A stretch of DNA of 64,000 bases from CBDANW01 sp965197825 (GTDB lineage Bacteria; Acidobacteriota; Vicinamibacteria; Marinacidobacterales; DATDRI01): positions 992,001-1,056,000 of the forward strand of contig CBDANW010000002.1 of NCBI GenBank assembly GCA_965197825.1, read 5' to 3'. The notes under the pieces were generated by a model. That model made no database searches. It saw only the letters and a list, made by a program, of their open reading frames with translations, and was not told the DNA's origin. A program made the position numbers and the translations under genes. Within the stretch, counting starts at the first letter, position 1; each line of letters starts with the position of its first letter. Of the stretch, positions 16,867 through 24,345 are shown piece after piece.

Positions 16867-17710
16867 CCGAACGCTGGACGGACTCCCTCCTGTCCGACGC
16901 GACCTCATCAAAAAGCATCTCTACCTGGTCCCCAACTCGATCGTGGTCTCCCGCGGGTGCTCTCACGTCTGCGACTTCTGCTACAAAGTGGCGTTTTTCG
17001 AAGGCGGACGAGGATTCTATACGCAGCGGGTCGACGACGCCCTTGCGGAAATCGAACGGCTGCCCGGACGCCATGTCTACTTCTTGGACGACCACTTGTT
17101 CGGGGACGTCAAGTTTGCGGCCGCTCTCTTCGATGGAATGCGGTGAATGAAACGGGTTTGGCAGGCCGCGGGCACGGTGCAATCGGCCTTGAAACCAGGG
17201 TTGCTGGAAAAAGCCGCTCAATGCGGCCTGCGAAGCCTGTTCGTGGGCTTCGAGACGCTAAACGCCCATAACCTTCGTGAGCAACACAAACACCAGAACC
17301 TTCATCACGACTATGCTGCCGCCGTACATCGCCTTCACGATCTGGGGATCATGGTGAACGGGAGCTTCGTCTTCGGGATGGATCATGATGATGGGACCTC
17401 TATCGCTCGCACCGTGGAGTGGGCCATCGAGCAAGGGATCGAGACCGCCACCTTTCACATCCTGACTCCGTATCCGGGAACCGCGCTCTTCAAGAAGTTC
17501 GAGCGACAGGACCGGCTCGTCCATCGCAACTGGGATCTCTACGACACGCGTCACGTCGTGTACCGCCCCTTGGGTATCCACCCGGAATCACTCCAGTCGG
17601 GGTACTGGCAAGCCTACCGCGACTTCTACCGGTGGGGATCCATCCTACGCGGCTCGAGAGAGCAGATCCCAGAGATCAAGGTCTTCGATGCGAACCGGCT
17701 CTCCCGCTAA
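16867..17710 (+). pseudogene. B12-binding radical SAM protein, 3' part
   Basis: The sequence continues the gene at 13722. VPNSIVVSRGCSHVCDFCYK carries the CxxxCxxC cluster that ligates the 4Fe-4S of radical SAM enzymes. Then come HVYFLDDHLFGD, LRSLFVGFETLN, NGSFVFGMDHDD and FHILTPYPGTALFKKFERQ, all typical of the B12-binding-domain radical SAM group (BchE/HpnJ-like). A TGA at 17144-17146 interrupts GMR-MKRVWQAAGTVQ, where a Gly codon is expected. Together with the ISA insertion and an upstream frameshift, the gene is dead in this sequence. The last 66 bp overlap the 3' end of the convergent repeat-protein gene. Confidence 0.8.
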
Positions 17711-19096
17711 CAGAGAGTCCAGCTTTTCGACGGCCATGGAGCCCCAACCCCTCTGGATGAACCCAAACGCCAACACCTCCACGGCTTTGCGATAGTGCTC
17801 GTCTTCGGGCCCGACGCGCTGCAAGTACTCCACCATCTTTTCTTCGGAGTGGTCGCGGGCCACCTCGGCCGCCTCGAAGAAACGACCCGCCTCGGCAAAA
17901 AGATTCATGGCTCGTTCCGGGTTGTCTGTCTCTGCGTAGAGCTTTGCCGCCTGTTCCAGATTGTTCGCCTTTTCGAAAAACGTGGCGGCGCGAGATTTCT
18001 TCCCCGCCCTGAACGCGGCCTCCGCAGCCTCGGCGTAGGCTTCCACCTTTTCGTAGCAGTCTGCGGCTCTCTCGAATTGTTCGATGTTGGCGAAGATCTC
18101 GGCCGCTCGCACATGATCCCCGCTGCGGAGGAACGACTCGGCGGCCGCTTCCTGATTACCGAGAGACAGCTCCTGTTCGCCGCTGAGAGAAGAGGCAGTT
18201 CGCTCGTCTCCAGCAAGCTTGACATTTCGACGGCGCAAGCCATCTAGCCGGCTTCAGTGAACAGCTCCGCGGCGCGGCGGTGCTCGCCAAGTTTCGCCGC
18301 GATCTCGGCGGCGGCTTCGTATTCGCCGGCCTCTACGAGCACTTCTTCCGCGTCCTTGAGCTTGCCCGCCTTTTCGAAACAGCGAGCCGTCAGCCTCGCC
18401 AGCTTGCCCCGTTTCTCTCGGTGCTCTTCTGCCAGGTAGCGCACCTCGACACCCGTTTCGGTGATCTGAGAGCGGTAGGCCAGTGCGGCAAGCAGGAACT
18501 CGCCTGCTTTTCCGAACGCCGCCCCGGCCTGCATTTGTCGACCGCTCTCCTCGTAGACCTTACCCGCCCGTGCGTAGTCTTCCCCTCTCTCGAAGGCGGC
18601 CGCTGCCTTGGAATAGTGGTGACCCGCAAGGTACGCCTCGGCGGCCTGCGAATCTTCGCCCGCCTTCTCGAAGGCATCGCCCGCTTCCTCGTGAAGGCCA
18701 CCCTGCGTGTAGACCTCCGCGGCGCGCAGGTACTCCCCTTGGGCCACGAAGCGGACACCCGCCTCCGCGAAAGAACCCGTCTCGACGAACAATTCCACGG
18801 CACGCTCGTGCTCTCCCAACTGCTCGAGGAGCTCGGCGGCTTTCACCTTGTCACCCGCTTAGGAGGAAAAACTTCGCGGCGAGATCCGTGCGGTCCAGCC
18901 GGAGAGCTAATTCCGCACACAGCGTGTAGTCCCGGGCCTTCTCGTAGCACTCGGGAGCGGTTTGGAGGTCGCCCGCCTGTTCGTAGCAGAAGCCCGCCTG
19001 CACCCAGTCCCCCGCCCCCTCCGCCTTCTTGGCTTCGCGGAGGCGGTTCTCATGATGATGCTCCTCCGTGCCGAGCAAGTTCTTGAGCCAGGCCAT
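17645..19096 (-). pseudogene. Alpha-helical repeat (TPR/SNAP-like) protein in three frames
   Basis: Three consecutive minus-strand frames (19096-18851, 18846-18244, 18238-17645) form one protein of about 480 residues built almost entirely from helix pairs of about 19-20 residues, each of the form A(G/E)xxxxAAxxYxxAG: CYEQAGDLQTAPECYEKARD, AGDAFEKAGEDSQAAEAYLA, AAEIFANIEQFERAADCYEK. This resembles TPR or alpha-SNAP-like solenoids used for protein binding. The N-terminus is MAWLKNLLGTEEHHHENRLR with no signal peptide. Single-base shifts are inferred near 18850 (LLSG stop vs AGDKVKAAELL) and near 18240. It is the last gene of the minus-strand carbamoyltransferase cluster. Partners are unknown. 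Confidence 0.65.
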
Positions 19097-19125
19097 GTCT
19101 ACTTGACTTCCCTCGTGGATGGGCC

Positions 19126-19160
19126 CCCTCTCGTCCTCGAGACGTTCTCGGGAGAGGGGA
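19126..19160. other. Hairpin upstream of the helical-repeat gene
   Basis: CCCCTCTC at 19126-19133 pairs with GAGAGGGG at 19153-19160 (8 bp perfect, 19-nt loop), 30 bp upstream of the repeat-protein start codon. It may be a terminator of upstream minus-strand transcription or part of the leader. Confidence 0.4.
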
Positions 19161-19248
19161 AGCCTCGGAAACTGCTGTTTTTCTTAGGTTTTGGAATGTT
19201 TAAGATCTGAGATCATTTTACCAGGCGAAGCGTGGTTCTGGCTAATCC

Positions 19249-19267
19249 CAATCCCCAGATGGGGTTG
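19249..19267 (-). terminator. Hairpin downstream of the glycosyltransferase gene
   Basis: CAATCCC (19249-19255) pairs with GGGGTTG (19261-19267) with one G-U pair, 15 bp after the glycosyltransferase stop on the minus strand. There is no T-run. Confidence 0.4.
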
Positions 19268-19281
19268 CGGAGGGGTGGCGG

Positions 19282-20263
19282 TTATCGAAGGGTACGCCGT
19301 CCCGGGTAGAGCGTTTCTTGGTGGCCGAAGTTGAGCTGTTCCTTGATGAGATACATCGGGCGCGCTTTAGTCTCCTCGAAGAGCCTTCCGATGTACTCTC
19401 CGAGTATTCCCATGCCCATGAGCTGAGTTCCGGAAAGAAAAAAGATGGCGAGGATCAGAGAGGTCCAACCCTGGGAGTTTCGTGGATTGTAGCCCCCGAT
19501 CGTCGTGTCGGTAACGTACAGGAGGAACACGAGAAAGGCCGCGAGGAACGAAAACACACCGAGGAGAACGCCGGTAATGGCTAGCACCCGCAAGGGTTTG
19601 AAAGAGAAATTCACCTAGTCCGTCGAGAGCGAGGTTCATGAGCTTTCCGTACGTGTACTTCGGCTCGCCGGCCTGACGGGCCGGTCTCTTGTACTCGAGC
19701 CCCGCCTGGCGGTAGCCCACCCAGGTCCGCAATCCCCGTACGAAACGGTTTCGCTCCGGCAGCGCGTTCATGTCGTCGACGACGCGGCGGCTCATGACGC
19801 AGAAGTCTCCCGAGTCGAGGGCGATGTCCACCGACGCCAGCGATCTCAGGAAACGGTAGTAAAGCCAATAGCTCGTGCGTTTCAGGAATCCTTCCTGGCG
19901 GTCGGTGCGGATGGCGTAGACCACGTCGTAGCCGTCCCGACATTTATTGAAGAACGCCTGGAGCTCCTCCGGGGGATCCTGCAGATCGGAATCCATGACC
20001 GCCACGACGTCGCCGGTGGCGTAACAGAGGCCGGCCGTCACCGCGGACTGATGACCGAAATTCCGTGAGAAGCTCAATCCTTTGAAATGCGGATCTCTTT
20101 TCGCGATGTCTCGGATCAACTCCAAGGAACGATCCCGGCTGCCATCATCGACGAGGATGCACTCGAAGTCCTCGTTCCAAGAAGATGCAGCGGCAACCAG
20201 ACGCTCGTGGAGAACCGGTAGACACTCGGACTCGTCACAAACGGGGATAACGATGGAGATCAC
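19282..20263 (-). pseudogene. GtrB/DPM1-like polyprenyl-phosphate glycosyltransferase (one frameshift)
   Basis: The N-terminal GT-A domain begins MISIVIPVCDESECLPVLHE. It shows ILVDDGSRDRSLELIRDI (nucleotide-binding Asp), FSRNFGHQSAVTAGL, VAVMDSDLQDPPEEL (DxD metal site) and DFCVMSRRVVDDMNALPERN, all typical of family-2 transferases that load sugar onto polyprenyl phosphate at the inner membrane. The frame shifts near 19612 within LDGL; the rest (NFSFKPLRVLAITGVLLGVF, then a second TM helix and MGMGILGEYIGRLFEETKAR) is in another frame, ending at 19282. About 325 residues once restored, the normal family length. One extra base is the simplest cause, so it may be functional if this is an assembly error. 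Confidence 0.85.
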
Positions 20264-20305
20264 AGGGCTTGTTTACGCGATTTGGCGTTTTGTGGCAAGC
20301 GAGGG

Positions 20306-20932
20306 TCAATCCGTACGGAAACGTTCCTTTTTCCAGGGATCGCCGCGCATATGGTAGCCGCCGTTCTCCCAGAAACCGGCTCGATCCTCTGCCAGTAGCT
20401 CGAAGCCTTTGACCCACTTGGCGCTCTTCCAGGCGTAGAGACGCGGCACGATCAACCGAACGGGCCCTCCGTGCTCCGCGCTTAGCGGCTGGCCGTCGTG
20501 CGTGTCGACGAGGAGGGCGTCCTCGGCGAGTAAGTCTTCAAGCGGAACGTTGGTGGCGTACCCGTTATCGTAGGCATGAACCAGCACGAAGCGGGCCTGG
20601 GAGTGAACCTTTGCTCCGGAGAGCAGCTCGCGCGTCGAGGCCCCTTCCCAAAGATTGCCCAGACGCGACCAACGGGTGACGCAATGCATGTCGGCAAAGA
20701 CCTTGGCGCGCGGAAGCGCCTGCAGCTCTCGCTAGCTCAAGGATGTGGGAACGTCGACCAGCCCTTTGATCTCGAACCGCCAGCTCTCGCGATCGACGCG
20801 GGGCGGACCGGAAGCATCCAGTATGGGCCATTTCTTAGTCCGCGCCTGATTGGGCGGTAAGATGATGACGCCCGGGTCGAGCCCCTCGGGCACCGGGATC
20901 GCTTCGCCCTGCAGCTTGTCTTTGTCTGCCAC
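20306..20932 (-). pseudogene. Sulfite-oxidase-like molybdopterin oxidoreductase with an in-frame TAG
   Basis: Two open stretches in the same frame, joined across one TAG at about 20732, make a 208-residue protein of the short sulfite-oxidase-like group. Landmarks are PNQARTKKWPILDASGPPRV, WRFEIKGLVDVP, VFADMHCVTRWSRLGNLWEG (the Cys expected to ligate molybdenum), FVLVHAYDNGYATNVPLEDL, HGGPVRLIVPRLYAWKSAKW and a C-terminal GFWENGGYHMRGDPW. The TAG stands where Trp is usual (SLS-stop-RELQALPR, family SxxWxEFxALP), a one-base TGG to TAG change. GTG start with AAGGAAA upstream. No export signal is seen. Confidence 0.8.
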
Positions 20933-20992
20933 CGGGTTTCCTTAGAGGCTCCGCCGGTTGGGACAGGCCGAGTGGCCCGTCCTACCGAGTGC

Positions 20993-21175
20993 CTAGAACA
21001 GCGTATAGATGAAGGGCGCCACCGCCGACGATTCGGCGAAGATAATAAGGAGCCCGAAGAGAAGCAAGGTCAGCACCATGGGCATCATCCACCAGAGCTT
21101 CCTCTCCCACAGGAACGCCATGAGCTCGTTCATGATTCCCAGCTTGTGTCCCGCCGAGTCGATTGCTTTTCCCAT
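20993..21175 (-). CDS. Small membrane protein, DUF5989-like
   Basis: The 60-residue protein has one or two membrane helices: a leader ELMAFLWERKLWWMMPMVLT, then LLLFGLLIIFAESSAVAPFI and YTLF at the end. This is the pattern of DUF5989 proteins, which are regularly found beside NodU-type carbamoyltransferases. It starts 9 bp after the carbamoyltransferase stop, so it is co-transcribed. Function unknown; membrane attachment of the carbamoylation machinery is a guess from context. Confidence 0.7.
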   Translation of the reverse strand: MGKAIDSAGHKLGIMNELMAFLWERKLWWMMPMVLTLLLFGLLIIFAESSAVAPFIYTLF

Positions 21176-21184
21176 TGACCTACC

Positions 21185-22972
21185 TCAGTCCTTCTTGGTT
21201 ACCACGTAGTTGCCCAAAACCAGCCGGTCCATGCCGCTTCGGCTAAACGTCGAATAAGCCTGTTGTGGTGTGCTCACGATGGGCTCACCCCGCAAATTGA
21301 AGGAAGTGTTCAACACCACCGGTACGCCGGTCGCCTCACCGAACCGCGCGATGAGGTCATGGTATCGCGAATTGCCTTCCCGAACTACCGTCTGCAAACG
21401 ACCGGTTCCGTCCACGTGGGTGACCGCCGGGATGACGTCCCGCTTGGAAGGCTTGACGTCGAAGACCAGCAGCATGAATCGCCCTGGATACTGCCCCTCC
21501 AAATCCCGGACCCCCGCGGTGTCGAAATACTCATGGACATGTCCGCTCAGTACCGCCGGCGCGAACGGCCGATAAGGCTCCCGGAACTTGATCTTGGTAT
21601 TGACGACCTCCTTCATGTCCTCCCGCCGCGGATCGGCGAGGATCGACCGATGCCCCAGGGCCCGGGGACCCCATTCGAACCGATCCTGGAACCACCCGAT
21701 GACCTCGCCCGCCTGGAGCGCGTCCGCCGTCCGGTCGAGGAGACGATCTTCCTCCAACCGCTCGTAACGGATCCCTTCGTCTTCCAGAAAGGATCGTACC
21801 TCCGAGTCGGAATACGACTGCCCCCAGAAAGCGTGTTGGAGCACGAATCGACGCGGATTGCCCAGGAGCGTGTTGTAGGCCCAGAGCGCGGCACCGAGCG
21901 CACCACCTCCGTCACCGGCGGATGGTTGAATGAACACGTCCTCGAACGGCGTCTCTCTGAGAATGCGTCCGTTGGCAACGCTATTGAGGGCGACGCCGCC
22001 CGCCATGCAGAGTTTTTTTAGCCCCGTCTGCTGGTGCAGGTGGTTCGCCATGTCCAGCAGGATTTCTTCGGTCACACGCTGTACGCTCGCCGCCACGTCG
22101 GCGTAGTGCTGGTTGATGCGGCAAAGCTCCTCGTAGTTCGCGGGCTGCTCACCGAAGTAACTCGGGAATCCCGACTCCTTGGTGAAGAAGAGCAGATCGG
22201 AAGACCTGGGCTCGCCGAATAGATCGACGAAGCGGTGCGTGTAGGACTTCTTCGTCGAGCGATGGAAGGCGAAGTATTCCATGTTGAGGCGGAACGACCC
22301 GTCGCCGTTGTTGTCGACGAGCTTGTAGACTTTGTCCACGTAACGGGGCTCTCCGTAAGGAGCCATCCCCATCACCTTGTACTCGCCTTCGTTGACCTCG
22401 AAGCCGAGAAAAGCAGTGAAAGCGCTATAGAGGAGCCCCAAGGAGTGCGGGAACTCGATCTGTCGGTCGAGCTTCACGTCGTTCCCTCGCCCCACGCCGT
22501 AGCTCGCCGTCGCCCACTCTCCCACACCATCCACGGTAAGGATCGCGGCCTCGTCGAACGGAGAACAAAGGTAGGCGCTTGCCGCGTGAGACAGGTGGTG
22601 CTCGGAAAACAGAATCTTCTCGCGCGGCACGCCGATTTTCTCGGTGATGAGCGCACTCACCCAGAGCTTGTCCAGCATCCAGGTGATCATGGCCTCGCGA
22701 AACACGGGCAGCGCGCGAGGAAACATCTGGAGCGAGGTCATCAGAATCCGCTCGAACTTCAGAAACGGCTTTTCGAAGAAGGCGACGTAGTCCAGATCTT
22801 CCCCGCGAATCCCTTCGGACTCCAGGACGAATTGGATGGCGTTGACGGGGAAACCGTAGTCGTGCTTCTTGCGTGTGAACCGTTCTTCTTCCGCCGCCGC
22901 CACCAAGACGCCGTCCTTCAGAAGTGCCGCGGCGGCATCGTGGAAGAAGCAGGAAAGCCCGAGGATGTACAT
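21185..22972 (-). CDS. Carbamoyltransferase, NodU/CmcH/TobZ family
   Basis: The intact 595-residue enzyme uses carbamoyl phosphate and ATP (via carbamoyl-adenylate) to O-carbamoylate a sugar or natural product. The N-terminal Kae1-like domain starts MYILGLSCFFHDAAAALLKD and contains FSEHHLSHAASAYLCSPFDE with the His metal ligands, AILTVDGVGEWATASYG and LCMAGGVALNSVANGRIL. The C-terminal YrdC-like carbamoyltransferase domain follows (WFQDRFEWGPRALGHRSILA, KIKFREPYRPFAPAVL, VPVVLNTSFNLRGEPIV). It lies between an SxtJ-like gene and the DUF5989-like gene. The substrate is unknown; the nearby polyprenyl-phosphate glycosyltransferase suggests an extracellular glycan or glycolipid. Confidence 0.93.
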   Translation of the reverse strand: MYILGLSCFFHDAAAALLKDGVLVAAAEEERFTRKKHDYGFPVNAIQFVLESEGIRGEDLDYVAFFEKPFLKFERILMTSLQMFPRALPVFREAMITWMLDKLWVSALITEKIGVPREKILFSEHHLSHAASAYLCSPFDEAAILTVDGVGEWATASYGVGRGNDVKLDRQIEFPHSLGLLYSAFTAFLGFEVNEGEYKVMGMAPYGEPRYVDKVYKLVDNNGDGSFRLNMEYFAFHRSTKKSYTHRFVDLFGEPRSSDLLFFTKESGFPSYFGEQPANYEELCRINQHYADVAASVQRVTEEILLDMANHLHQQTGLKKLCMAGGVALNSVANGRILRETPFEDVFIQPSAGDGGGALGAALWAYNTLLGNPRRFVLQHAFWGQSYSDSEVRSFLEDEGIRYERLEEDRLLDRTADALQAGEVIGWFQDRFEWGPRALGHRSILADPRREDMKEVVNTKIKFREPYRPFAPAVLSGHVHEYFDTAGVRDLEGQYPGRFMLLVFDVKPSKRDVIPAVTHVDGTGRLQTVVREGNSRYHDLIARFGEATGVPVVLNTSFNLRGEPIVSTPQQAYSTFSRSGMDRLVLGNYVVTKKD

Positions 22973-22976
22973 TAGT

Positions 22977-23057
22977 GTCTCAATGCGCGCTCACTCCTCG
23001 TTCGCACGCTTGGCGCCTCGCTCCTCTATCACGGCCGCGGGGCCCCACCCCCACGGC
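22977..23057 (-). repeat. Dispersed GC-rich palindromic repeat, copy R2
   Basis: This is the inverted counterpart of R1: core GCCGTGGGGGTGGGG closed by CCCCGCGGC (minus strand 23057-23032), then a variable spacer and the tail CGAACGAGGAGTGAGCGCG, CATTGAGA. It ends 5 bp before the carbamoyltransferase start codon, so the tail includes the space where a ribosome-binding site would lie (AGGAG is present within the tail). Confidence 0.6.
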
Positions 23058-23072
23058 TGGTCCCTTCGCCGA

Positions 23073-23137
23073 CGAGCGGCTGCGGGACAGCCGATGGCTC
23101 CGCTCGCGCAGGGTGCAGTGAGTTTGCGGCACCCTGC
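23073..23137 (-). other. Two intercistronic hairpins between the SxtJ-like gene and the carbamoyltransferase gene
   Basis: GCAGGGTGC (23108-23116) pairs with GCACCCTGC (23129-23137): a 9-bp perfect stem right after the SxtJ-like stop codon on the minus strand. CGAGCGG (23073-23079) pairs with CCGCTCG (23100-23106). With R2 they make most of the 167-bp gap foldable. They could attenuate, process or stabilise the operon transcript. Confidence 0.45.
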
Positions 23138-23139
23138 CA

Positions 23140-23454
23140 CTAGAACTGCCTCCGAGCGGTCGACTCCGTCGGGTGAGGCGTGGTTCGCTCACGCCAATAC
23201 GAGCCCCCCTTCGGAGCGCGCAAATGGAGAGGGTCTTTGAAAATCTTCACGATGAGAGCGAAGACCGGAACGATGAGGAGGTAGAAAAGGGTCAAGAGGA
23301 CGCGGCTCTGGAAGTTCCCTATCTTCTTTGCGATGACCTTCCATCGCTCCCAGGCCCTGCTCGCTAGACTTCTTTCGATGCCGCGGGGCCCCACCCCCGC
23401 GGCTCGCCCTCCGGCGACTTCGCGCCTACGGGCGGGTTGAGGACTCCTCGACAT
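23140..23454 (-). CDS. SxtJ-like small membrane protein
   Basis: The recognisable part is the last 70 residues: WERWKVIAKKIGNFQSRVLL, TLFYLLIVPVFALIVKIF, then KDPLHLRAPKGGSYWRERTT. This order (W-rich lead, one hairpin of membrane helices, KDPL, SYW) resembles SxtJ-type membrane proteins that accompany NodU-type carbamoyltransferases. No start codon lies between the conserved part and the R3 repeat (23380-23403), so translation would have to begin upstream (ATG at 23454 or 23466) and read through the repeat as GGRAAGVGPRG. Either the repeat was inserted into the 5' end, or the start is unusual. The start given is uncertain. Confidence 0.5.
   Translation of the reverse strand: MSRSPQPARRREVAGGRAAGVGPRGIERSLASRAWERWKVIAKKIGNFQSRVLLTLFYLLIVPVFALIVKIFKDPLHLRAPKGGSYWRERTTPHPTESTARRQF
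23380..23403 (-). repeat. Dispersed palindromic repeat core, copy R3
   Basis: This is the core hairpin only: GCCGCGGGG pairs with CCCCGCGGC across a 6-base loop on the minus strand. It has no recognisable CATTGAGA tail. It overlaps the 5' end of the SxtJ-like reading frame. Confidence 0.55.
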
Positions 23455-23492
23455 GGCTATCACCACAAAAAGGCTTCGTCTCGACGTTGGAA

Positions 23493-23511
23493 GCGGCCCG
23501 AGACGGGCCGC
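23493..23511. terminator. Perfect 8-bp hairpin between divergent genes
   Basis: GCGGCCCG at 23493-23500 and CGGGCCGC at 23504-23511 enclose AGA. It lies in the 249-bp gap between the SxtJ-like gene (minus) and the protease remnant (plus). No T-run follows on either strand, so its role as terminator or protein-binding site is open. Confidence 0.35.
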
Positions 23512-23703
23512 AGAATAGACGCAAGACGTGGAATATACTCCATAGACCGCACTTTTTCAATGGTGTAGCCATTGCGGCGGCATCCCGGCGGGCGTCCAAT
23601 TTCAGGCCGTTTTCATGCTTGTCCCGCCCGGCGCATCTCACCTAAAACACACCCACTCGGACACATCTCTTTAGTGAAGCGTGACTTGACGGAAAGGAAC
23701 TAG

Positions 23704-24345
23704 GTGTCGGTCAACCCACCGGACCCCCTCACTTCGGAGAAGGGAGATCCCACCGGCCAGGATCTAACCCTACGGACGAACCTCGTGATCGAAGAGGTCG
23801 CCGAGCAGGGTACAAAGTACTTCGTCATCAAGGATCCCGCCCAGCAGCGCTTCTTCCAGATCAAGGAGCTCGAGCACTTCCTGATCACGCAGTTCGACGG
23901 CAAGACGTCCTTCGACGAGGACGCAGGGCTTCGGAGACCCACCGCGTGCTCGTCGGCCCGGAGGTTCTCGGCCGCTTCGTAGAAAAATTCGTCGATCTCG
24001 GGCTCTTGGTCGACCGGAAACGCGACGCGTGGGAGACCACTTCGCGCCTCCTTCAGCGGGCCGCCAGGGAAGCTGGTGGTCGCGCATCCTTTTTCTGAAG
24101 GTCCCGCTCGTCCACCCGGAGCGGTTGCTTTCTTGGCTCTATCCCAAAGTCAGATGGTGTCTGACGCCGGCCTTCGTCGGCCTGATGGTGGTCACGATTG
24201 TCATGGCGGTCGGCGTCGCGGTGGTGAATCGGGAAGGCCTGGTCTTCGGCCTCAGGACGATCTTCAGCATCGAGAGTTTTCTGCTCATCTACGTCACTCT
24301 CTCCGTGGTGACGGCACTTCACGAACTGGCACACGGCGTCACCTT
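23704..24345 (+). pseudogene. Remnant of a PqqD-like/M50 metalloprotease gene
   Basis: The N-terminal 75 residues (LRTNLVIEEVAEQGTKYFVI, KDPAQQRFFQIKELEHFLI) look like the PqqD-like domain that precedes some membrane M50 peptidases. After a frameshift near 23926, PEVLGRFVEKFVDLGLLVDR and RLLQRAAREAGGRASFF follow. A second shift near 24090 leads into FLKVPLVHPERLLSWLYPKV, two membrane helices and TALHELAHGVT. HELAH is the zinc-binding HExxH motif. The rest of the protease is gone; the frame continues directly into a sigma-54 activator (see 24029-25795). GTG start with GGAAAGGA upstream. Confidence 0.65.

Noticed and set aside
18280..19086. 268-codon open frame on the plus strand
   Set aside because: Antisense to the helical-repeat protein; its composition is that of a reverse complement of alanine/glutamate-rich repeats.
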